Positions 8,889 to 18,080 of a DNA stretch of 64,000 nt are shown here, piece by piece. Source of the DNA: an uncultured Bacilli bacterium (lineage in GTDB: Bacteria > Bacillota_I > Bacilli_A > RF39 > UBA660); the NCBI GenBank assembly GCA_910587775.1, contig CAJUNF010000001.1:53014-117013 (forward strand). The letters are read 5' to 3'. The notes below the pieces were generated by a model. The model ran no database searches. It saw only the letters and a list, made by a program, of their open reading frames with translations, and was not told where the DNA came from. The position numbers and the translations under genes were made by a program. How positions within the stretch are numbered: the first letter of the stretch is position 1; each line of letters opens with the position of its first letter.

Positions 8889-9605
8889 TTATGCTTTTTT
8901 CAATGGTTTTTTCAAAATAGTCGCATATGCTCTTGGATAGTTTTTTGGAGTACTTTGAAGTTTTTTTATTTTTATGATATTTCTTTCCCCAGCATTTAAT
9001 GGTAAAGAGAAATTTTCTATCTTCTCTATCACTCCATTTATTTGAATTAAAATACCTTCTGAAGATTTTATTTCTTCTTCTATACTAGATTTCATAGCGA
9101 TTAATGATCCGTTAATTTTTAATAATGGAAAGGAAGTTTCTATTAAGATACGTAATGGAGCTACTGCTCTTGATGTAATAAAATCATATTCTTCTTTTTT
9201 TATATTAGCTAAATTTTCTGTACGATCATGAATGGTCTTAACATTTTTTATATTAATTTTAGCTATCATTTCATTTAGAAATTTGATTTTTTTATTATTA
9301 GAATCCAGTAAATGGACTTCGATTTCTTTAAAGCAAATTGCTAACACTAATCCTGGAAACCCAGCACCAGTACCAATATCTAATATTTTTAAAGGTTTAT
9401 TTAAGTCTAGTACTTTAACTATCGTTAATGAATCATAAAAATGTTTTAAATAGACTTCTTCTTTCGTTTTAATTGCAGTTAAATTTGTGTGAGTATTGTA
9501 TTTTAATAAAAAGTTACAGTACTCTTTTAATTGATCTTGTATTTCATTTGATAATTCTATTTCTAAGTCTTCTTTAATTTTATTTAAAAACATTTCTTCA
9601 GTCAT
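8889..9605 (-). CDS. rsmG: 16S rRNA (guanine-N7) methyltransferase RsmG
   Basis: The 238-aa methyltransferase modifies G527 of 16S rRNA. It shows the SAM-binding LDIGTGAGFPGLVLAI at about residues 70-85 and the SRAVAPL motif. Its ATG overlaps the end of mnmG by 8 bp, so the two are coupled. Confidence 0.95.
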   Translation of the reverse strand: MTEEMFLNKIKEDLEIELSNEIQDQLKEYCNFLLKYNTHTNLTAIKTKEEVYLKHFYDSLTIVKVLDLNKPLKILDIGTGAGFPGLVLAICFKEIEVHLLDSNNKKIKFLNEMIAKINIKNVKTIHDRTENLANIKKEEYDFITSRAVAPLRILIETSFPLLKINGSLIAMKSSIEEEIKSSEGILIQINGVIEKIENFSLPLNAGERNIIKIKKLQSTPKNYPRAYATILKKPLKKA

Positions 9606-11460
9606 TTTTACTATACTCCTTTTTTAAATATACTGCTAAAATTGAGATATCAGATGGATTTACACCACTTATTCTAGCAGCTTGTCCAATGGAAAGAGGT
9701 CGAACTTTTTTTAGTTTTTGACGAGCTTCTGAAGCAATATTTTTGATATTATCATAATTAATATCTGTAGGAATTAATTTTTCTTCTAATTTTAACATTC
9801 TTTCTATGTCACGTTCTGTTTTATTTATGTATCCTTCATATTTAATTGCAATCTCTACTTGTTCTTTAATTAAATTTTCATAAGGAATTTCTAAAAATTC
9901 TTCTGTTATTTTCAAGTTAAAATCAGGACGTTTTAATAATTCATAAAAACTTTTTGAAGCTGATAAATCAATATTCAATTGTTTCAATTTATTTTTATTT
10001 TCTTCGTTTAGTTTTATTTTTTCATTTTTTAGAAGTGTTATTAAAGATGAAATTTCTTCTTTTTTCTTTTTTGTTTTTTCGTATTGCTCTTTGGTAATAC
10101 TTCCTATTTTCCAAGCAAGATCTCTCAAACGTAAATCAGCATTATCATGACGAAGAATTAAACGATATTCTGCTCTTGATGTTAACATACGGTATGGTTC
10201 ATTTGTTCCTTTTGTTACTAAATCATCAATTAATACTCCTATATAAGCTTCATTTCTTTTTAAAATAAGAGGTTCTTTTTCTTTCAATTTTAAAACAGCA
10301 TTGATTCCTGCAATTAATCCTTGTCCAGCTGCTTCTTCATAACCACTAGTTCCATTAATTTGACCAGCCGTAAAAATACCATCAATTACTTTGGATTCAA
10401 GAGATGGTTTTATTTGTAGAGGGTTAATTGCATCATATTCTATTGCATAAGCATATTTGGTAATTTCAGCATTTTCGAGTCCCTGTAAACTATGAACCAT
10501 TTTTTCTTGAATATCTCTTGGCATGCTAGTAGAAAATCCTTGTAAATACCATTCATCATAGTAAAGGCTTTCTGGCTCTAAAAATAGTTGGTGGCGCTCT
10601 TTATCTTTAAAACGAACTAATTTATCTTCAATGGAAGGACAATATCTTGGCCCAATTCCAGTTACATATCCTCCATACATTGCAGATTTTTCTAAATTAT
10701 CTAATATTACTTTGTGAGTATTTTCATTAGTGTACAATAAATAACACTTTTGTTGATCATTTATTTTGTAAGTAGGTTCATTATCCCAACTAAATGTATA
10801 GTACTCTTGATCACCTATTTCTTCTTTTAACTGTGAAAAATTAATTGTAGAATGTTTGATTCGTTGAGGAGTTCCAGTTTTTAATCGTTGAATTTCAAAA
10901 CCAAGTTTCTTTAAATTGTCACTTAAATAATTACTTCTAGGTTCTCCATGAGGTCCACCTTCCGTATTTTCATTTCCAATTAAAATATTACTTTTTAAAT
11001 AGGTACCAGTTGTAAGTATTAATGTTTTGGTATTAATAATTTGACCTGATTTCAAGACCACAGCTTCTATTTGATTATCTTTTGTTACAATATTTTCTAC
11101 TGTACCTTCCATTATTTCTAAATTTTGAGTCTTCTTTAATTCTTCTAACATATTTTTGGGATAAGTTATTTTATCTGCTTGAGCTCTTAAAGATCTAACT
11201 GCTGGACCCTTGGCACTGTTTAGCATTTTTATTTGAAAATGAGATTTATCTGCAATACGGCCCATTAAACCACCTAAAGCATCAATTTCTCTTACTATTA
11301 TTCCTTTTGCAGTACCACCAATTGAAGGATTACATGGCATATCAGCTATATTGTTGATATTCATGGTAATTAATAATGTTTTAATACCCATAAAAGCAGC
11401 AATATGAGCTGCTTCACATCCAGCATGCCCTCCTCCTACTACAATACAATCAAAATTCAT
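9598..11460 (-). CDS. mnmG: tRNA U34 modification enzyme MnmG (GidA)
   Basis: The 620-aa FAD enzyme has an N-terminal dinucleotide-binding motif (CIVVGGGHAGCEAA) and PCNPSIGGTAKG. With MnmE it makes the carboxymethylaminomethyl group on wobble uridine of tRNAs. ATG 11460 gives the standard N-terminus MNFDCIVVGGG and lies 5 nt after the mnmE stop. An upstream TTG at 11481 would add seven atypical residues. Confidence 0.95.
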   Translation of the reverse strand: MNFDCIVVGGGHAGCEAAHIAAFMGIKTLLITMNINNIADMPCNPSIGGTAKGIIVREIDALGGLMGRIADKSHFQIKMLNSAKGPAVRSLRAQADKITYPKNMLEELKKTQNLEIMEGTVENIVTKDNQIEAVVLKSGQIINTKTLILTTGTYLKSNILIGNENTEGGPHGEPRSNYLSDNLKKLGFEIQRLKTGTPQRIKHSTINFSQLKEEIGDQEYYTFSWDNEPTYKINDQQKCYLLYTNENTHKVILDNLEKSAMYGGYVTGIGPRYCPSIEDKLVRFKDKERHQLFLEPESLYYDEWYLQGFSTSMPRDIQEKMVHSLQGLENAEITKYAYAIEYDAINPLQIKPSLESKVIDGIFTAGQINGTSGYEEAAGQGLIAGINAVLKLKEKEPLILKRNEAYIGVLIDDLVTKGTNEPYRMLTSRAEYRLILRHDNADLRLRDLAWKIGSITKEQYEKTKKKKEEISSLITLLKNEKIKLNEENKNKLKQLNIDLSASKSFYELLKRPDFNLKITEEFLEIPYENLIKEQVEIAIKYEGYINKTERDIERMLKLEEKLIPTDINYDNIKNIASEARQKLKKVRPLSIGQAARISGVNPSDISILAVYLKKEYSKND

Positions 11461-11465
11461 TTTTA

Positions 11466-12824
11466 TCACTTCCCTAAACAAAATTTTTGAAATAAGTTAT
11501 CTATTAATTCGTCTTCGTATGTTTCACCTATAATAAGTCCTAAATTATTCCATGCTTCTTTTAACTCTATTTCTAATACATCTATTGGAATATTTTGTTC
11601 AATTTGTTTTTTAACATTTATTATATTTTGTAATGCCTTTTTTGCTAAAGTAATTTGACGAACATTAGATAAATAATTCATATCTTTACTTTCTATTTCA
11701 TTTAAATGGAACATTTCGATTATTTTATTTTTTAATTCTGTTAATCCATCTGCATTAGTTGTATTTCCTGTGGTTATGTTCGAATATTCATATATTTTTG
11801 ATTCTATATTTAATTCTAAATCATTTTTATTTAGGAAAATAATACTTTTTTTCTTTTCAATTTTAGAAAGTAATTCATAATCTTCTTTAGCTAATTTCTC
11901 ATTAGAATTTAATACTAAAACTATTAAGTCTGCGGTATCAAATACTTTTTTACTTTTATCTACTCCTATTTTCTCTACGATATCTTCTGTTTCACGAATA
12001 CCAGCTGTATCTATTAAATTTAAGACTATACCATTTAAAACAGTTGACCCTTCTACAATATCTCTTGTTGTACCACTTATATTGGTAACAATTGCTTTTT
12101 CCTCTTCTAAAAAGGCATTTAATAAACTACTTTTTCCTACGTTTGGTCTTCCTATAAAAGCAACATTTATTCCACTTTTAATTAATTTTCCATTTTCAGA
12201 TTCTTTAACTATTCTTTCTAATGCTTTAGAAATTTCTTTTAATTCTGGAAGAATATTTTCATGCGTTATTACTTTTTCATCTTCATATTCTGGATAATCA
12301 ATATTTACTTCAATATTTGTAAGAAGAGTAACAATTTGCTCTCTTAAATCTTGAATAAGTTTGGTTAAAGATCCTGAAACACCTTTCATTGCAAGACTTC
12401 TTGCAGCTTCATTTTTTGCTTCTATCAAATCTTCTACTGCTTCTGCTTCTAATAAATTAATTCTACCATTTAAAAATGCTCTTTTTGTAAATTCACCAGG
12501 TTCTGCCAATTGTGCTCCATTAAGTATTAAAATTTCTAATATTTTATTTGTAGTAGATATACCACCATGACAATTTATCTCTACGATATCTTCTGTTGTA
12601 TAAGTTTTTGGAGAAAGCATTTTCATAACTAAAACTTCATCTATTTTTTCTTCTTTATTTAAAATATATCCATAATGTATTGTATGAGAAGGAGCTGTTT
12701 TAAAATTTTTATTACTAAAGATTTTGCTTGTAATATTAATTGCTTCTGGCCCACTCATTCTCACGATTGATATTGCACCTTCATTTCCAGAAGGCGTTGA
12801 AATTGCACAAATTGTTGTTTCCAT
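11466..12824 (-). CDS. mnmE: tRNA modification GTPase MnmE (TrmE)
   Basis: The 452-aa protein has the N-terminal formyl-THF-binding domain and a helical domain with an inserted Ras-like G domain (GRPNVGKSSLL near residue 225, DTAGIRETED, NKND). It ends with the family's FCLGK motif holding the catalytic Cys. It partners MnmG, encoded directly downstream. It starts at ATG 12824 after a GGTGAT ribosome site. Confidence 0.95.
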   Translation of the reverse strand: METTICAISTPSGNEGAISIVRMSGPEAINITSKIFSNKNFKTAPSHTIHYGYILNKEEKIDEVLVMKMLSPKTYTTEDIVEINCHGGISTTNKILEILILNGAQLAEPGEFTKRAFLNGRINLLEAEAVEDLIEAKNEAARSLAMKGVSGSLTKLIQDLREQIVTLLTNIEVNIDYPEYEDEKVITHENILPELKEISKALERIVKESENGKLIKSGINVAFIGRPNVGKSSLLNAFLEEEKAIVTNISGTTRDIVEGSTVLNGIVLNLIDTAGIRETEDIVEKIGVDKSKKVFDTADLIVLVLNSNEKLAKEDYELLSKIEKKKSIIFLNKNDLELNIESKIYEYSNITTGNTTNADGLTELKNKIIEMFHLNEIESKDMNYLSNVRQITLAKKALQNIINVKKQIEQNIPIDVLEIELKEAWNNLGLIIGETYEDELIDNLFQKFCLGK

Positions 12825-12842
12825 AAATCACCACTCGCCGGT

Positions 12843-12848
12843 ATTATA
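12843..12848 (-). promoter_or_regulatory. Probable -10 box for mnmE
   Basis: GATATAATAC on the minus strand places a TATAAT about 20 nt before the mnmE ATG. The -35 is unclear in an A-rich tract. Confidence 0.4.
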
Positions 12849-12877
12849 TCACGTTTTTAGTATTTTTTTTCTTCAAA

Positions 12878-12902
12878 TGAAAAAAGCAGTTTACTCTGCT
12901 TT
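12878..12902 (-). terminator. Terminator at the end of jag
   Basis: On the minus strand, AAAGCAG and CTGCTTT (12896-12902 and 12883-12889) form a 7-bp stem with a 6-nt loop followed by a T-run. It overlaps the last codons of jag and separates the yidC-jag unit from mnmE-mnmG. Confidence 0.65.
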
Positions 12903-13496
12903 AATTATAATATGGCGATTAGGTTCTTCACCTTCACTAGTAGTTTTAATTCCTTTGAATGTAGATAATTTATTATGAATAATTCTTCTTTCATAGGAAT
13001 TCATATTCTCAAGAGTAACATCTACTGATGTATCTCGAACTTCCTTTGCTAACCTTATTGCTAATTTTTCTAAGTATTCTATTCTTTTTTCTTTGTAATT
13101 TTCTACATCTAAATTTATTTTTAAGAAATTATTCCAATCATTAAAATATTTTTGTTTCATTAATGTTTCTAAAGATTTTAATGTTTGTCCATTTTTTCCA
13201 ATTAAAATTTGATTGTTATCAGAATACATATTTATTTCAAAAGTATCTTCATGAATGCGACTTTCCATTTCAACCTTTATTCCCAAACCCTCTACTAAAG
13301 TTTTTAAATATGTTTTCATATCTTCTAGTAAATCTCTTTTTGTTATAGCTGTAACTGTAATTGTCGCAGATTTAAATAATTTACCTGTTTGTTCTTCATA
13401 TTTATAAATTACTTCGCTTTTATTTGCATTTAATGAAATTAAAACATTTTCTAAAGCTTCATTTAATGATTTGGCTTGACTGGCTACTACATTCAT
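12891..13496 (-). CDS. jag: RNA-binding protein Jag/KhpB (SpoIIIJ-associated)
   Basis: The 201-aa protein has three parts: the Jag N-terminal domain (1-50), a KH domain with ILIGKNGQTLKSLETL (about 105-120), and a C-terminal R3H domain (ERRIIHNKLS). It binds RNA and affects cell-wall synthesis and sporulation in related species. It starts 2 bp after the yidC stop, the classic yidC-jag pair. Confidence 0.93.
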   Translation of the reverse strand: MNVVASQAKSLNEALENVLISLNANKSEVIYKYEEQTGKLFKSATITVTAITKRDLLEDMKTYLKTLVEGLGIKVEMESRIHEDTFEINMYSDNNQILIGKNGQTLKSLETLMKQKYFNDWNNFLKINLDVENYKEKRIEYLEKLAIRLAKEVRDTSVDVTLENMNSYERRIIHNKLSTFKGIKTTSEGEEPNRHIIIKAE

Positions 13497-13498
13497 GA

Positions 13499-14533
13499 TT
13501 ATTTTCCTTCTTTCTTATTCACTTTCTTTATTTTAGCATTTGGAATTTTTTCTTTTTTGACAGATTCAACTTTAGGTTCATCTTTTGCTATTATTTTTTT
13601 CATTAAGAAATTTTGAATTACGATAAATCCATTTGTAACAATCCAGTAAAATGCTAAAGCGGTTGGTAAGCTAAATGATGCAACAGATATCATTATGATC
13701 ATAAATTTAAACATAAAGTCCATTTGTTTCATCACTTCATTATTACCCATTCCATTATTTTGATTCATAGAATGTTTGAAAGAAAAATAGGTTGTTAAAA
13801 TTATTAATAATATTAAAATAATATAAATGTATTGTCCATTTGCGATTCCTTTTCCTGGAGTCATTCCAAGATTCATTCCAAATAATTCTCCCTCAAAAAT
13901 TGCTGGGACACGATTAATCGCTTGTAAAAAAGCAAAGAATAATGGAATTTGTAAAAAAGAAACAAGACATCCACTTACTGGGTTAATTTTATATTTTTGA
14001 TAAATTAGCATTGTTTCTTGACTTTTCATCATCATACTTTCACTATCAGTACGATTTGCATATTTTTTTTCAATTTTTTGAATTTCAGGATTTGCCTTTT
14101 TCATATTTTCTGTTTGACGCATTGTCTTAATTGATAAAGGAAATAAAATAAAACGAATTAACAATCCTACTAGCATTACCGCAAGTCCAAAATTCTTTAA
14201 AAAATATCCTGCCTTTAAAATAATCCATGCTAAAGGTTTTACAAAAATAGATTCCCATAAACTATGATAAGCTATTTTATTTGGAGTAAAATCTTCACAT
14301 GATGGTAATGTTTCTAATTTAACTCTTAATTGATCATTGTATTGTTCATAAATTTTATATAACCCTTCTTCTGTTGGTTTACATAATATGTCTTTTTGAA
14401 CACTTTGACCTGTTTCTTCATTAATTACAACCTTATTGTCTTGATCTTTAATATAATTACTATTACCACAACCACTTGTACTAAAAACTAAACTAGCCAA
14501 CAACACACTCATTACGATTTTTTTATATTTCAT
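13499..14533 (-). CDS. yidC: Membrane protein insertase YidC (SpoIIIJ/OxaA)
   Basis: The 344-aa lipoprotein has a signal peptide ending in a lipobox before Cys22 (VFSTSGC). Five membrane segments of the 60KD_IMP domain follow, then a basic Lys-rich tail that binds ribosomes. It inserts proteins into the membrane with or without SecYEG. In spore formers the SpoIIIJ paralogue is needed for sigma-G activity, but paralogue identity cannot be settled with one copy in view. Confidence 0.93.
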   Translation of the reverse strand: MKYKKIVMSVLLASLVFSTSGCGNSNYIKDQDNKVVINEETGQSVQKDILCKPTEEGLYKIYEQYNDQLRVKLETLPSCEDFTPNKIAYHSLWESIFVKPLAWIILKAGYFLKNFGLAVMLVGLLIRFILFPLSIKTMRQTENMKKANPEIQKIEKKYANRTDSESMMMKSQETMLIYQKYKINPVSGCLVSFLQIPLFFAFLQAINRVPAIFEGELFGMNLGMTPGKGIANGQYIYIILILLIILTTYFSFKHSMNQNNGMGNNEVMKQMDFMFKFMIIMISVASFSLPTALAFYWIVTNGFIVIQNFLMKKIIAKDEPKVESVKKEKIPNAKIKKVNKKEGK

Positions 14534-14542
14534 ATTTTCTCC

Positions 14543-14860
14543 TTATGACAAAAGATCTAAAAGCATTTGTTCTAATTCTTCTAATTTTGCTTCTTTGGTC
14601 TTTTCTTTCATTATTATAATATAATCTAAGCCGTTTTGAAACTGTTTCTTTTGATTTGTCAAGATAACTCTCATACGACGTTTTAGTTTATTACGAAAAA
14701 CAGCATTGCCTAATTTTTTTCCAACTGCTATTCCAAATCTAGAAATATGTAAATTGTTTTTCCTTATATATATATTATAGTATTTATTTTTTAGACATTT
14801 ACCTTGTTCAATAACACTTCTAAATTCTTCATGGGTTTTTACTATTTCATATTTTTTCAT
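14543..14860 (-). CDS. rnpA: Ribonuclease P protein component
   Basis: The 105-aa basic protein assists the RNase P RNA in 5' tRNA processing. The RNR-type motif region FRNKLKRRMR is visible near residue 55. ATG 14860 (MKKYEIVKTHEEF) matches the family start; a GTG 30 bp upstream would give an atypical extension. It follows rpmH, as expected. Confidence 0.94.
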   Translation of the reverse strand: MKKYEIVKTHEEFRSVIEQGKCLKNKYYNIYIRKNNLHISRFGIAVGKKLGNAVFRNKLKRRMRVILTNQKKQFQNGLDYIIIMKEKTKEAKLEELEQMLLDLLS

Positions 14861-14883
14861 ATGATCAATTCCTTTTATAAAAA

Positions 14884-14898
14884 AAGCCACATATCGTG
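14884..14898 (-). terminator. Small hairpin between rpmH and rnpA
   Basis: On the minus strand CCAC, GATAT and GTGG form a 4-bp stem followed by CTTTTTTT. It may be an attenuator setting the high rpmH to rnpA ratio, but the stem is short. Confidence 0.35.
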
Positions 14899-14900
14899 GT

Positions 14901-15023
14901 TTATTTACATAATTGTTTGCGTCCTTTTCTTCTTCTTCTTTTTAAAATATTTGTTTCTTTACGTGCGAAGAAGCCATGTTTTTTCGCTTTTTTGCGATTA
15001 TTTGGTTGATAAGTTCTTTTCAT
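14901..15023 (-). CDS. rpmH: 50S ribosomal protein L34
   Basis: Translating the minus strand from ATG 15023, after AAAAAGGAGG, gives a 40-aa very basic protein. It begins [18 protein letters not shown] and ends [12 protein letters not shown], the L34 signature, about four residues shorter than usual in the middle. It is the first gene leftward from oriC. Confidence 0.95.
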   Translation of the reverse strand: MKRTYQPNNRKKAKKHGFFARKETNILKRRRRKGRKQLCK

Positions 15024-15055
15024 ATTTGTACCTCCTTTTTCCTTAAAGCTCCCTT

Positions 15056-15085
15056 ATTATAAACTTACCACTATTAAAAAGTCAA
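15056..15085 (-). promoter_or_regulatory. rpmH promoter
   Basis: On the minus strand TTGACT (15080-15085) and TATAAT (15056-15061) are 18 bp apart. Start of transcription is expected about 25 nt before the rpmH ribosome site. Confidence 0.75.
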
Positions 15086-15089
15086 GAAA

Positions 15090-15338
15090 TAACGGGTTAT
15101 ACACAAATTCACATTGATGTTTATAAGATTACACATTATCAACGTTGATAATTATTCTATGTTGATAATTTCTAAAATCAAAGTTGTGGATAATGTTGAT
15201 AACTATATTTTTATCTGTTAGAATATGAAACCAAGACTGTTTATAAATTGTTAATTATGTGTGAATTGTTCTTTCGTACTTGTTTTTAAAATCACAACTG
15301 AGTTAAAATGAAGTTGATAAAACGTGAGGGATTGTGGG
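15090..15338. other. oriC: Chromosomal replication origin oriC with DnaA boxes
   Basis: The gap between divergent rpmH and dnaA contains a cluster of DnaA-box-like 9-mers. They are TTATACACA (15097-15105), a perfect palindrome ATTATCAACGTTGATAAT (15135-15152) holding two head-to-head TTATCAACG boxes, TGTTGATAA (15160-15168), a consensus TGTGGATAA (15185-15193) and directly abutting it TGTTGATAA (15194-15202). The following AT-rich tract (about 15203-15270) is a candidate unwinding element. Another consensus box lies after dnaA at 16729-16737. Gene orientation diverges here, as at bacterial origins. Confidence 0.88.
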
Positions 15339-16727
15339 GTGAAGTGGTTGAAAACAGAAACCGAAACATTATGGCAAAATTTCTTAGATCTTATTTATAA
15401 AGAAATCAACGCAGCTTCATTCCATGCGTGGTTTCACGATTTACTTTTACTTAGTATAGATCGTTATCAACATAGTATTAAAATTCAGGTACCAATGGAA
15501 ATTCATCGTAGAATTCTTGGTGAAAACTACTATTCACTCATTGAAGAAACTTTTTTAAAACTAACTGGTATTACTTTTGATATTGAATTTTTATTAGAAG
15601 AAGAAAAAGAAACAATTGTGGATAACTTTCAAAAAGAAATTATTTCTGATGAAAATATTCCTAATGTTATTGCAAAAGATTGGGAATCTAACTTAATTCC
15701 AGAACTTAATTTTGATAATTATGTAGTTGGAGATTCTAATCGACTCGCTAAAGTTGCTGGTATGGCTGTTGCTGAAGCACCTGGCAAAATACATAATCCT
15801 TTGTTTATTTACGGAAAAAGTGGACTTGGTAAAACTCATTTAATGCATGCTATTGGTAATTATATTGTTGAGCATTCTAATAAAAAAGTATTGTATACAA
15901 CTAGTGATATGTTTATGAATGATTATACTGGAATTGCGAACTTAGAAAATAAAAATAATACCGTTGAATACGCGAATAATTTTAAAAATAAATATCGTAA
16001 TGTTGATGTTTTAATTATTGATGATATTCAATATTTAGTTGGGGCAGAGAAAACACAACAAGAATTCTTTCATACATTTAATGCCTTACAACAAGCAAAT
16101 AAACAGATTATTATAAGTTCTGACCGATCGCCAGATGATTTAAAATTATTAGAAGAACGTCTTCGAAGCAGGTTTATGTGGGGATTGCCTGTGGATATCT
16201 ATCCTCCAGATTTTGAACTTCGTTGTAAAATTATAAAGCAAAAAGTCAAAAATACCAGTATTGCTAATAAACTTGATGAAACTGTTGTTGAATTTATCGC
16301 AAATAGTTGCCAAAATGATGTAAGGTTTTTGGAAGGAACTATAAATCGTTTAATGGCTTATACTGCTATGGTCGTTCCTGATCATATTGATCTAGAATTT
16401 GCTAATGAAGCTTTAAAGGACTTTATTAATAAAAATATTTATTCAGAAAATAGTATTGAGGGGATTCAGAATGCAGTAGCAGAGTATTATAATATTACGA
16501 TTGCTGATCTTAAAGGAAAGAAAAAGAGTGCTAATATTGCTTATCCAAGGCAAATAGGAATGTATCTTTGTAGAATGCTAACTGATGAAACTTTTCCTAG
16601 AATTGGCTTAGAATTTGGTGGAAGAGACCATTCTACTGTAATTCATGCTTGTGATAAAATTGAAAAGGATTTAAAAACGAATCCGACACTATCAAATACA
16701 TTAAAAGAAATTAAAAATAAAATATGA
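15339..16727 (+). CDS. dnaA: Chromosomal replication initiator DnaA
   Basis: DnaA opens oriC and loads the helicase. Domain I begins with LWQNFLDLIYKEI. Domain III has Walker A GKSGLGKTHLMHAIGNY and Walker B VLIIDDIQYL. Domain IV ends with the DNA-binding signature GGRDHSTVIHACDKIE. The start is uncertain. GTG 15339 has GAGGG 8 nt upstream; GTG 15324 and TTG 15348 (preceded by GGGGTGA, closest to the Bacillus N-terminus) are alternatives. The product is about 460 aa, normal for the family. Confidence 0.96.
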   Translation: MKWLKTETETLWQNFLDLIYKEINAASFHAWFHDLLLLSIDRYQHSIKIQVPMEIHRRILGENYYSLIEETFLKLTGITFDIEFLLEEEKETIVDNFQKEIISDENIPNVIAKDWESNLIPELNFDNYVVGDSNRLAKVAGMAVAEAPGKIHNPLFIYGKSGLGKTHLMHAIGNYIVEHSNKKVLYTTSDMFMNDYTGIANLENKNNTVEYANNFKNKYRNVDVLIIDDIQYLVGAEKTQQEFFHTFNALQQANKQIIISSDRSPDDLKLLEERLRSRFMWGLPVDIYPPDFELRCKIIKQKVKNTSIANKLDETVVEFIANSCQNDVRFLEGTINRLMAYTAMVVPDHIDLEFANEALKDFINKNIYSENSIEGIQNAVAEYYNITIADLKGKKKSANIAYPRQIGMYLCRMLTDETFPRIGLEFGGRDHSTVIHACDKIEKDLKTNPTLSNTLKEIKNKI

Positions 16728-16728
16728 T

Positions 16729-16737
16729 TGTGGATAA
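16729..16737 (-). promoter_or_regulatory. DnaA box between dnaA and dnaN
   Basis: TGTGGATAA is the exact reverse complement of the consensus TTATCCACA. It sits just after the dnaA stop, where Bacillus also carries a DnaA-box cluster. The rest of this 149-bp gap is AT-rich, with an imperfect inverted repeat at about 16768-16785 and no clear promoter. Confidence 0.6.
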
Positions 16738-16876
16738 ATATTTAAAAACTGGATAGGAATTCACATCAGAATTTTAAAATCTGCTTAGGAAATATCAATG
16801 ATTTGAAACCTATGCACATTATAAACTGTATTATTATAATTAATATTAAATTAATAAAAAGAAAGAAGGAAACAAA

Positions 16877-17995
16877 ATGAAATTTTCAATTGATAAAAAT
16901 ATAATATTAGAAAACTTAAGTAATGTAATAAAAGGGGTATCTACAAAAAATGTGATTCCAGTATTAAATGGAATTAAATTTGAATTACGTAGTGAAGGTT
17001 TGTATTTAACTGCAAGTGATTCTGAATTAGTCATTCAATCTTTTATTGAACGGAAATTAATTAAAAATGTAGAAACTGAAGGAGTTATTATAATTGGTAG
17101 TAAATATATTTTAGAAATTTTACGAAAGATGCCAAGTGATGTTATTAACTTTGAAGTTATCGACAGTTTAAAAATAAAAATTTATTCTGATTTTAATCAA
17201 TATAATTTAAATTGTTTAGATCCTAGTGAATATCCTAATTTAAGATTAGAAGAACACAAAGATCCAATTGTATTACAAGGAGATTTATTTAAAACAATTA
17301 TTAATCAAACAAGTTTTGCTATTTCAACACAAGAACTTCGTCCGCTTTTAACAGGTGTTAATATTAAAATAACTGGGGATCTTTTAGAATGTATCGCAAC
17401 AGATTCTTATCGACTTGCAAAGAAGAACATTAAACTTGATACGCCAGTCTTAACAGATATTAACATTGTAATTCCAGGAAAAAATATTATAGAATTAGAG
17501 AAAATTATTGTTGATAACGAAAACATAGAAATGCATATCTTTAATAATAAAGTTTTATTTAAATATAAAAATATTATATTTCAAACTAATTTATTATCAG
17601 GAACTTATCCGAATACTTCTAATTTAATTCCTACTGAATTTGAAATTATCGTTCAAACTAAAAAAGAAGAATTTGCATCTGCCGTTGATCGTGCTGCTTT
17701 GTTAACACAAGGGAAAGATAAAAATATCATAAAAATGCGCATTGAGAATAAAGAGATGGTTATTAATTCTTATGCATCTGAAATAGGTAAGACAGAGGAA
17801 CGTTTGATTGTTGAAACAAGTGAAAATTCAAATATTGATATTTCTTTTAGTGCAAAATACATGTTAGAAGCTTTAAAAACTTTAAAAGATGAGGATATTT
17901 TAATTTTACTTAACAATGATGTTAAGCCAATAGTTATGAAATCATTGAAAGATGAGTCATTAATTCAGTTAATTTTACCAATTAAAACATATTAA
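16877..17995 (+). CDS. dnaN: DNA polymerase III beta sliding clamp
   Basis: The 372-aa protein has the three-fold repeated clamp fold, starting MKFSIDKNIILENLSNV. It ends with the hydrophobic VMKSLKDESLIQLILPIKTY typical of the pocket that binds polymerase and partners. It forms the ring that tethers PolC/DnaE to DNA. It follows dnaA in the usual order. Confidence 0.96.
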   Translation: MKFSIDKNIILENLSNVIKGVSTKNVIPVLNGIKFELRSEGLYLTASDSELVIQSFIERKLIKNVETEGVIIIGSKYILEILRKMPSDVINFEVIDSLKIKIYSDFNQYNLNCLDPSEYPNLRLEEHKDPIVLQGDLFKTIINQTSFAISTQELRPLLTGVNIKITGDLLECIATDSYRLAKKNIKLDTPVLTDINIVIPGKNIIELEKIIVDNENIEMHIFNNKVLFKYKNIIFQTNLLSGTYPNTSNLIPTEFEIIVQTKKEEFASAVDRAALLTQGKDKNIIKMRIENKEMVINSYASEIGKTEERLIVETSENSNIDISFSAKYMLEALKTLKDEDILILLNNDVKPIVMKSLKDESLIQLILPIKTY

Positions 17996-18018
17996 GACAT
18001 GAAAATGTCTTTTTTTTG
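17994..18018 (+). terminator. dnaN terminator
   Basis: AAGACAT (17994-18000), a GAAA loop and ATGTCTT (18005-18011) form a perfect stem followed by a T-run. It separates dnaN from the downstream comK-like gene. Confidence 0.8.
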
Positions 18019-18080
18019 ACATTTTTTTCATAAGTTCTGTATTAATATAAGGCCAATTTTCCAAGTCAGGGGGTGAATTA

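Noticed and set aside
18002..18014. AAAA-N5-TTTT, a half ComK box upstream of comK
   Set aside because: It is part of the dnaN terminator stem and T-run, and no second half at a standard spacing is evident.
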